Below are positions 1-6,042 of a DNA stretch of 8,905 bases, piece after piece. The stretch comes from Clostridia bacterium. Its GTDB lineage: Bacteria; Bacillota; Clostridia; UMGS1883. The notes under the pieces were generated by a model, which did not search any database, was not told the DNA's origin, and was given only the letters and a program-made list of their open reading frames with translations. The stretch covers positions 1 to 8,905 of the forward strand of contig JAJQCX010000210.1 in assembly GCA_021202495.1 (NCBI GenBank), in the 5' to 3' direction. The translations under genes were made by a program, and so were the position numbers. Positions within the stretch are counted from its first letter, which is position 1, and the number at the start of each line of letters is the position of its first letter.

Positions 1-157
1 ATATACCATCTTGGAGGCTTTGTATATACTTTACACAAAATTCGGGATTGTCTCCGTTTTGCTTATTCAAATTCCTTTCCCACTCCGCTTCAATCAGCCA
101 CCGCACAAACGTTGTACGGGCGGGGCTTGCTCCGCCCGCGCCCGCAGGTGCTCCCAA
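1..157 (-). CDS. Possible 5' part of an unrecognised gene, running off the left edge
   Basis: On the minus strand a frame stays open from just after a TGA at 160-158 to the window edge, about 52 codons. The stretch encoded by roughly 1-115 reads like protein, with segments such as TTFVRWLIEAEWERN and NGDNPEFCVKYIQSL. The first 15 or so codons are Gly/Ala/Pro-rich and lie over the GC-rich hairpin. There is no in-frame ATG. The possible TTG (157) and GTG starts have no convincing ribosome binding site. It could be the N-terminal end of a real downstream gene, a decayed fragment, or chance coding in a repeat element. I do not recognise the family. Confidence 0.22.
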   Translation of the reverse strand, partial: MGAPAGAGGASPARTTFVRWLIEAEWERNLNKQNGDNPEFCVKYIQSLQDGI

Positions 158-181
158 TCAAATTTTGCTCCGCAAAATTTG
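118..181. repeat. Two small hairpins sharing the 9-mer TTGCTCCGC
   Basis: Hairpin 1 (118-137) has stem GGGCGGGG / CTCCGCCC with loop CTTG and one G-T wobble pair. Hairpin 2 (159-181) has a perfect 10-bp stem CAAATTTTGC / GCAAAATTTG with loop TCC. The stems differ in sequence, one GC-rich and the other AT-rich, but both contain TTGCTCCGC (127-135 and 165-173), 38 bp apart. Hairpin 2 begins 34 bp past the stop of the three-gene operon, so it could stabilise or end the transcript. Read in the operon direction it is followed by ATTGGG rather than a T tract, so it is not a classical intrinsic terminator. A dispersed REP-like element is an alternative. Confidence 0.5.
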
Positions 182-186
182 TTCCT

Positions 187-224
187 TCATTCATTTTACA
201 TTATACATTTTAAATTATACATTC
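187..224. repeat. AT-rich direct-repeat tract at the operon 3' end
   Basis: The 9-mer TTATACATT occurs twice (201-209 and 215-223) within a low-complexity tract that also contains the related words TTTACATT and CATTCATT. The second copy overlaps the last codons and TAA stop of the multi-enzyme gene. The repeat therefore supplies that protein's final Asn-Val-stop. Together with the adjacent hairpins this looks like an intergenic repeat element that abuts or has invaded the 3' end of the gene. That origin is inference; the repeat itself is visible. Confidence 0.45.
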
Positions 225-3200
225 AATCTCACTTTCCCATACGGCGCAATCAAAACCTCCTCCCCGTCAATTTCCACTCTCTTAAATTCCCCCGAATCAT
301 TAAATATTTTAACCTTATCCCCGTTTTTAAGTGTATAAACCTCATCCTCAATCTCCGTCACTTCATAATATCCGTCGCAGCTTATCAACCCCGCCGCTCC
401 CTCGCAGAAAAGGGAGCATATTTTTTTCGCTCCGGCAAACGAAATGTGCAGCTTGTCCGCCGGCTCGTTTTTGTCATAATCCCAAAGCTGATAATTCTGC
501 GCAACATAGCTTCTGCCGACTTGGGCAAAATGCGTCCCGGCTAAAGCATACAAATCGACATACTCGCAGCCCGTTTCTTCCGCGACCTCGGTAACCGCGT
601 CAAAAAATCCGCCGTTATTGCCGTTTGGCGCTTCGTTTTCGCCCGCGCTTCCCCACGAATAGCCGACAGAGGGCTGCGGCTTCACCAATATCGGAATGAT
701 GCCCTTTTCGCGGCAGCCCTCTATCATTGTCGTGAGCGCCGTCTTCATCGTCTCATGGCTCCCGTCGTCGCGGTTTCTGTCGTTTATGCCGAATTGAATT
801 ATCAAAATGTCGCCGCTTTTCCCTTGCGCCAAAACAGTCGGGAAAATGCACTCCATCCAGTCTCTCGCCCAGTCGCCGCTCGACGCCAGGTTGACAACCT
901 CGTATTCGTCGGAAACGAACCTGTCAAGCAGCTGCCCCCAACCCGTGCGCACCGTTCCCGCGGCAATCTCGCTTTCAACCGTCTCGGGAATAACGGGATA
1001 ATAATTGCAAAGCGTCGAATCGCCCGCAACGTAAATTCGCGTCTTCCACTCAAAAATCGACGGTGTTTTCGCCGCCTCAAACGCTTTGAGCGAGCTCGTT
1101 CTTTGGTCAACCTTTATCGAAGCTCCGCCCTCCGTTTCAAAACCTTTATATTCATAGTGCGTACCCTCCGGCACCGCCACGGTGCCGTACATATCGACGT
1201 TTGCCCCCACAAGAAGCGAATTTACATAAATATTTCCCCGCTCCGTGTCGCTCTTTGTAAATGACAAATCATACACTCCCGCGGGAATTTCCGCGTAATA
1301 TTCCGCCTCCGCTGTGTTTATCCCGCCCTCGGGCTCAAAATGCCATATCGGCGTAACCTCAACCGTAACCGGCTCGTCCGAAACAACGCTTATTTTCCCA
1401 TTCACCGCACTGCATTCCGTCACAAATTCATAACTTTCAATCGAATGCGTCAAAACGGTTTCCCCGTTTATCGTCAAATTAACTCCCCCGTCGTTCTTAA
1501 CCGCAACGCGGAACCTGTCGCCGATCCCGCCGTATTGGCGCACGTCAAAGCTCTGTTCTCCTTCAAACTCCACAACAAGCGAATATTCGTCCGCGCGCCT
1601 TCTCGCCAAATCATCGATTTGGCAAAGTTCCTCCGCCGCAATGCGCGCAATCTCAAACGCACCGACGTATGAAAAATGCGTGTTGTCTTGGACGCCCTCG
1701 GGATATTTTTCATATTCTCCCGCCTCCGCGTAAAGGTGCAGCGCGCGGCTCTCTTCCTCACCCATTTCGTTTTCGAGCGCGCGGCTGAGGTTATTTATCT
1801 CCAAAAGCGGCAGCCCCATTTCGCTCGCCGCCTCACGCAAGAGCGACGCATAGCTCACCTCGTCACCCGGTTCGTCAATAACACCCGTTTCGGCGTTAAA
1901 CCAATGGCTCTGCGTCTGCGTCGCAAGCACGACGTTGAGTCCCTTTTCCCGCGCGGGCGAGATATATTCCTCCCGCAGCATTGCTGCAAAATCCTCATGG
2001 CTTATGTCCCGCTCGGGCTTGTTGTACGCTCCGTCGTTGTGCCCGAACTGAATTATCACATAATCGCCGCTTTTCGCGTCGTCCAATATCGACTGCCACC
2101 GCCCCTCGTCAAAAAAGCTTTTGAGGCTTCGCCCCGCAATCGCGCGGTTGTCAATCGTCACGCTGTCGTCAAAAAAAAGACCTATCATCTGCCCCCAGCC
2201 CGCCTGCGGCGCGTAGCTGTCACGGTAGGACTGTGCGGTAGAGTCTCCCGCAATAAAAATTGTCACGTCCTGAAGCGGCAGCGTTTCCGCTGCCGCAACA
2301 AAGCTCTCTTCGTCTATTGCCTCCATGTTCGTCTTGACCGTTCTGTAAACATTCACCATCTGCTTTTCCTCATTCCACGAAACATTCAGCCCCAGCGCCT
2401 CGCTCACCGCGCGCACCGGCAGCATTGTCCGATCGTTTACAATTTCGGGCGCAGCCTCCATTTCCCGCGCCTCGCCGTTCACGCTGTACTCTGTTTCGCC
2501 AATCTTCATCACAATTTCAATCCCCGACGCTTCAATCGTTATCACTCCGTCGTCGTAGCTCACCTTTGCGCCCGTACCCTCGGCAATAAAGCGCAGCGGC
2601 ACCATCGTCCTGCCGTTTTCAATGTAGGGAGCCGCGTCAAGCTCGGTTGCCACGCCGTTTAGCCGCGCCGTAGTCGAATTTATTTTCAGCACCATGTCGC
2701 CGCCCAAATAATAGCCCAAATGCGGCGGCTGATTATAGCTCGAATTTTGCCACACAAGCCCCATGCGGTACACATGGTCATTCATCAAAGGCTCGATTGA
2801 ATATTCCGTCGGTATCGTCGTTGTGTATATCCTAAGCGCCCCGCTGTCCTCCGTGCGCCAAATGACTTCCTCGCGCCAGTCGCCCAATATATCACCCTGG
2901 AAGCACGGGTTCGCCTTTGTGGAGTTGTTCGACGCGCATCCCGCCGCGTTCATCAAAAGCCGCTGCGTTCCGTCCTCCGCAATTTTATATATGCTCGTTC
3001 CGTCAAGCAGCTCGTCGTACAAATCCCCGTCCCAGTAAATTCTGAAATTCATCGAATTAAAACTCGCGTCAATGTCCTCGCCCAGGGAATTTATCTTTCC
3101 CGCGCCGGCTCCCGCCCACGCGACGTACGTTCCGCCGAACGTGCCTATGTTTGCGATCATGCCGCGCCCGGTGTCGCTGCCCGCCTCGCGGTAATGCAAT

Positions 3201-4819
3201 ATTTCTCCGCTCTCCGCGGCAAAGATTGTAAAGCCGTACTGCTGCTTTTCCGACGCCTCCTCATGCACCGCAAAAAATTCCAATCCCTCGCGGAACGGGT
3301 CAAAATCGCCCAGGTGCATCGCGTCGCCGTGCCCCATGAACGAGCACCACAGTACGCTGCCGTCATTGTCGAGCGTCAGCGCGCCGGTGAATATTTCATC
3401 CTTTCCGTCGCCGTCACAGTCGCCGACGGAAATATTGTGATTGCCCTGCCCTATGTATATGTCGTTTCCCTCGTCCATCGTATCAAAGCGCCAGTATTTT
3501 TCAATCGCGCCGTTCTTGTAGCTGTACGCCGCAATCACCGTCCGCCCCGGACCCTTCCCCGCGCGTCCCGCGTAATATCCGCGCTGGAACACCATGTACG
3601 GGTTCTCTCCGTCAAGATATGCCACACAAGCGTTGTACCGCTCCGAGCGGTTGCCGTAATCGTCGCCGAAAATGAGTGTGCTCGGCTCGTCGCTCTGTGG
3701 ATCAAAGGGCACGCTTGTCAGAGCGCTCCCTGTTTTTCCGTCAAAAACCGTCACCCACAGCGGCCCCTCAAGGTTTTTCCCCGCCCAATTGTTCGTCCAA
3801 TCGGCGTTGATGTCGCCTATCACGCCGCCCGCGCCGTCAATCGTGCCGTCCGCCGTTCGCATCGCGACCTCCGCGCACCCGTCGCCGTCAAGGTCGTAAA
3901 CTATGAACTGCGTGTCGTGCGCGCCTGCTCTTATGTTCTTGCCCATGTCAATGCGCCACAGCTTTGTGCCGTCAAGCTTGTACGCGTCGATATATACCTT
4001 CCCCGTCGTGCCCTGCTGCGACGCGTCCTTTGAATCCGAAGGATCCCATTTCAAAACAATTTCAAGCTCGCCGTCGCCGTCCAAATCGCCGACCGAGGCA
4101 TCGTTTGCGCTGTACGTAACGCTGCCCGCAATCGACTGTGTTGTTTCTTCCGCCGCGTCCGTTATCGCAACGTCCTTATACTCAATTACAAATTCGCTCG
4201 CGTTGTCCTTTTCGCTGAGTAACGCCTCGCCCGAAGAATCAAGTGCAATGTAGAGCCCGCTCTGCTTTCCCTTTATATATCCGTCCTCGATGTAAAAAAT
4301 CTGATTGTCGCCGCCGTTATATGAATATGTGCCAATCTTTCCGCCGACCTCAACGCTCTGCGCATTTACGTCCATCACCTTGCCCTCGCCGTTTATGAAA
4401 ACGCAGCTCTCGTCGTCAAAGTAATATATGTTCCACTCCCCGCCGAGCAGCGCGACTTGATTAAACGTAATTTCCGCGCCCGTCAGCACGGTCGCCGCGT
4501 CAATTTTCTCCGCCTGCGGCACGTCGAGCGGTATTTCAAGATATTGCTCGCCCCAAACGCCAACAGTCTCCCCGCCGTTCACGCTGTAAACCGCCGAACC
4601 GTCCGCGCCGCGGTCCGTGTAATTTGTCAGCGTCGTCTCGGCGATAACCTCGCCGTTTCGCCTCAACGTGTAGCTTTCTCCCTCGCCCGCCATGTTCCAC
4701 GAGAGAAAAACCCCCTCGTCCGTCTTCACCGCAACGAGATTGTCCGCCGCAAACGCCGTCCCCGCGCACAATAAGCCCGCAAGGATTACCGAAAAAAGTA
4801 CAAAAACAATCTTTTTCAT
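215..4819 (-). CDS. Secreted multi-enzyme: PL11 rhamnogalacturonan lyase with two CE12-type acetylesterases
   Basis: This 1534-aa protein has a signal peptide at 1-24 (Lys-Lys, hydrophobic core, AFA cleavage). Residues 26-706 are a PL11 lyase, which cuts the Rha-GalA backbone of rhamnogalacturonan I by beta-elimination. The module shows calcium-type loops (DLDGDG at 245 and 309, DCDGDG at 467), GNHNIS, GHGDAMH, GDWREEVIWRT and NQPPH. It carries an extra insert at about 104-222. Two CuAO-N-type repeats follow (707-826; GRTMVPLRF, DRTMLPVRA). SGNH esterase 1 (851-1070) has Ser860, Gly896, Asn928, Asp1045 and His1048. A beta-rich spacer (1075-1257) leads to SGNH esterase 2 (1258-1478), with Ser1268, Gly1315, Asn1346, Asp1455 and His1458. 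A 56-residue beta-rich tail ends the protein. No dockerin, SLH or sortase motif is visible. I chose ATG 4819 over the TTG at 4837 because it follows a GGAGG site, gives a clean signal peptide and overlaps the upstream stop as ATGA. Confidence 0.93.
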   Translation of the reverse strand: MKKIVFVLFSVILAGLLCAGTAFAADNLVAVKTDEGVFLSWNMAGEGESYTLRRNGEVIAETTLTNYTDRGADGSAVYSVNGGETVGVWGEQYLEIPLDVPQAEKIDAATVLTGAEITFNQVALLGGEWNIYYFDDESCVFINGEGKVMDVNAQSVEVGGKIGTYSYNGGDNQIFYIEDGYIKGKQSGLYIALDSSGEALLSEKDNASEFVIEYKDVAITDAAEETTQSIAGSVTYSANDASVGDLDGDGELEIVLKWDPSDSKDASQQGTTGKVYIDAYKLDGTKLWRIDMGKNIRAGAHDTQFIVYDLDGDGCAEVAMRTADGTIDGAGGVIGDINADWTNNWAGKNLEGPLWVTVFDGKTGSALTSVPFDPQSDEPSTLIFGDDYGNRSERYNACVAYLDGENPYMVFQRGYYAGRAGKGPGRTVIAAYSYKNGAIEKYWRFDTMDEGNDIYIGQGNHNISVGDCDGDGKDEIFTGALTLDNDGSVLWCSFMGHGDAMHLGDFDPFREGLEFFAVHEEASEKQQYGFTIFAAESGEILHYREAGSDTGRGMIANIGTFGGTYVAWAGAGAGKINSLGEDIDASFNSMNFRIYWDGDLYDELLDGTSIYKIAEDGTQRLLMNAAGCASNNSTKANPCFQGDILGDWREEVIWRTEDSGALRIYTTTIPTEYSIEPLMNDHVYRMGLVWQNSSYNQPPHLGYYLGGDMVLKINSTTARLNGVATELDAAPYIENGRTMVPLRFIAEGTGAKVSYDDGVITIEASGIEIVMKIGETEYSVNGEAREMEAAPEIVNDRTMLPVRAVSEALGLNVSWNEEKQMVNVYRTVKTNMEAIDEESFVAAAETLPLQDVTIFIAGDSTAQSYRDSYAPQAGWGQMIGLFFDDSVTIDNRAIAGRSLKSFFDEGRWQSILDDAKSGDYVIIQFGHNDGAYNKPERDISHEDFAAMLREEYISPAREKGLNVVLATQTQSHWFNAETGVIDEPGDEVSYASLLREAASEMGLPLLEINNLSRALENEMGEEESRALHLYAEAGEYEKYPEGVQDNTHFSYVGAFEIARIAAEELCQIDDLARRRADEYSLVVEFEGEQSFDVRQYGGIGDRFRVAVKNDGGVNLTINGETVLTHSIESYEFVTECSAVNGKISVVSDEPVTVEVTPIWHFEPEGGINTAEAEYYAEIPAGVYDLSFTKSDTERGNIYVNSLLVGANVDMYGTVAVPEGTHYEYKGFETEGGASIKVDQRTSSLKAFEAAKTPSIFEWKTRIYVAGDSTLCNYYPVIPETVESEIAAGTVRTGWGQLLDRFVSDEYEVVNLASSGDWARDWMECIFPTVLAQGKSGDILIIQFGINDRNRDDGSHETMKTALTTMIEGCREKGIIPILVKPQPSVGYSWGSAGENEAPNGNNGGFFDAVTEVAEETGCEYVDLYALAGTHFAQVGRSYVAQNYQLWDYDKNEPADKLHISFAGAKKICSLFCEGAAGLISCDGYYEVTEIEDEVYTLKNGDKVKIFNDSGEFKRVEIDGEEVLIAPYGKVRLNV

Positions 4820-6042
4820 TCCGCCTCTCCTCCCCAATATCTCGTGTTATTGTATAACCTCTTCGGCTGCTCTATCGGCTGCGCCGCCTTTTTGCTCAAA
4901 TCCGCATCCGTCGCCGAATATATAACAGCCTCTTCCTGTGAATATACTATCAACCGATTTGCCCCGCTCCCGTTCAAATCGCCCCACATCACATATCCCT
5001 CAAACGGGAATTCAAATAGCGCATTCATCTCTCCGTCGTAGACCGCGTTCGGCAGTCCGCCGCGCCTGTATGCCAATATGTGGTCGCTTCCCTTCCCGTC
5101 AAGGTTATGTATAACGGTGCATATCGTGCTCCAACCGGGCACAGTGCGCTTTTCCTTGTAGAGCTCCTCGCCCTCCGAGCTTAAAATGAATATCCCGTCA
5201 AGGCCCGGATTTGAACGGTCAATCCTGTCAAGCCCGCATATTTCAAGCCCTTTGCGCTCGGGGCGGAGATTACCTATCGTCACATTCTGCGACTCAACCG
5301 TCCCGCCGTAGCGCCAGATGAGCCTGCCGTCATTCGTATACGCCGTTATGTCGTCGCCGCCCGTCACAACCTCGGGCTTTCCGTCGCCGTTTATGTCGCC
5401 GACCCAAATGCAGTCCGCGTGCTCCTTCATGTCAATTTCCCAAAGCTTCTTGCCACTCCCGTCAAGCACAGTGTAACCCGCGATAAGCTCATCACGCCCG
5501 TCGCCGTTCAAATCATACGGCCACGGGTAATGCCCCACGTTCCCCACATGCTCCCACAAAACATTAAAATCACAGTCCAGCGCCCACAGCTTTTCATATC
5601 TGTTTTTCAGTATAATATTTTGCGCATAGCCCTTGCCCTCCAAATCGGCAATGATTATGCAGTCGTGCGCCTCTTTCTCGGGGAGCTCCGCCTCGCGCTT
5701 GAGCGCCCCCGTTTTTCCGTCGAAAATTTTGAGTGATCCTTCCATAACGCAGATAAATTCCAAGCAGCCGTCGCGATCGATGTCGTAAACCTGCGCCGGT
5801 ATGTCACTGCCGCTCCCCTTTGCGTCCTTTTCGGGCGTCCCAATCTGCCAGAGCATTTTTCCCTCCAAATCAAACGCCGTCGCGCAAACGACACTGTGCG
5901 GCACGTATCTGTCGTCAATCCCGCTGTCCGGCTGCACCAAAATCATCTCCATGTGCCCGTCGCCGTCAATGTCGCCGAGCCACATGCGGCAAAACCGCCC
6001 CGCCCGTGAAATATCAATTCTTCCTATCTCTTTCAGTTTCAT
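4816..6042 (-). CDS. Signal-less FG-GAP/VCBS-repeat beta-propeller protein, PL11-like, function unknown
   Basis: This 408-aa protein starts MKLKEIGRIDIS with no signal peptide or membrane segment, so it is predicted cytoplasmic. It is built from repeats with calcium-type loops: DIDGDG at 24, DIDRDG at 87, DLNGDG at 177, DINGDG at 216 and a degenerate DLNGSG at 355. This suggests a multi-bladed propeller of the sort that forms the PL11 lyase core. Three His motifs stand out: EAHDC (His126), GHYPWPYD (His171) and EHADCIW (His208). The C-terminus carries PKRLYNNTRYWGGE. Its start overlaps the GH105 stop and its own stop overlaps the next ATG, each as ATGA. Its partners are a GH105 hydrolase and a rhamnogalacturonan lyase, so a role on rhamnogalacturonan oligosaccharides is likely. 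Whether it is an exo-lyase, another enzyme or a binding protein cannot be told from the sequence. Confidence 0.85.
   Translation of the reverse strand: MKLKEIGRIDISRAGRFCRMWLGDIDGDGHMEMILVQPDSGIDDRYVPHSVVCATAFDLEGKMLWQIGTPEKDAKGSGSDIPAQVYDIDRDGCLEFICVMEGSLKIFDGKTGALKREAELPEKEAHDCIIIADLEGKGYAQNIILKNRYEKLWALDCDFNVLWEHVGNVGHYPWPYDLNGDGRDELIAGYTVLDGSGKKLWEIDMKEHADCIWVGDINGDGKPEVVTGGDDITAYTNDGRLIWRYGGTVESQNVTIGNLRPERKGLEICGLDRIDRSNPGLDGIFILSSEGEELYKEKRTVPGWSTICTVIHNLDGKGSDHILAYRRGGLPNAVYDGEMNALFEFPFEGYVMWGDLNGSGANRLIVYSQEEAVIYSATDADLSKKAAQPIEQPKRLYNNTRYWGGEAE
4824..4835 (-). promoter_or_regulatory. Ribosome binding site of the multi-enzyme gene
   Basis: The minus strand reads GGGGAGGAGAGG, with a GGAGG core at 4833-4829, 9 nt before ATG 4819. 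The site lies inside the last codons of the upstream propeller gene. It decides the start: the upstream in-frame TTG at 4837 would lie before this site and would put a Gly/Arg-rich stretch ahead of the signal peptide. Confidence 0.7.

Noticed and set aside
118..181. CRISPR-like repeats
   Set aside because: Only two copies of a 9-mer within dissimilar hairpins; there is no regular repeat-spacer array and no cas gene.
215..400. Dockerin, SLH or sortase anchor at the C-terminus of the multi-enzyme
   Set aside because: The last 56 residues show no paired calcium loops of a dockerin, no SLH pattern and no LPXTG with a hydrophobic tail.
1676..2662. Long plus-strand open frame (328 codons) and others such as 3194-4033 opposite the multi-enzyme gene
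   Set aside because: They lie antisense to a well-supported gene with recognisable domains, have Arg/His-rich low-quality composition and no ribosome binding sites. They are shadows of GC-rich coding on the other strand.
2342..2701. Copper amine oxidase activity
   Set aside because: Only the small N-terminal-type repeats are present; the catalytic amine oxidase domain is absent.
4820..4837. TTG at 4837 as start of the multi-enzyme
   Set aside because: It would place MGRRGG ahead of a normal signal peptide and precede the GGAGG site; ATG 4819 fits the ribosome binding site and the ATGA overlap.
4816..6042. Propeller protein as a secreted integrin-like adhesin
   Set aside because: There is no signal peptide, membrane segment or anchor, and its start is fixed by a ribosome binding site and an ATGA overlap.
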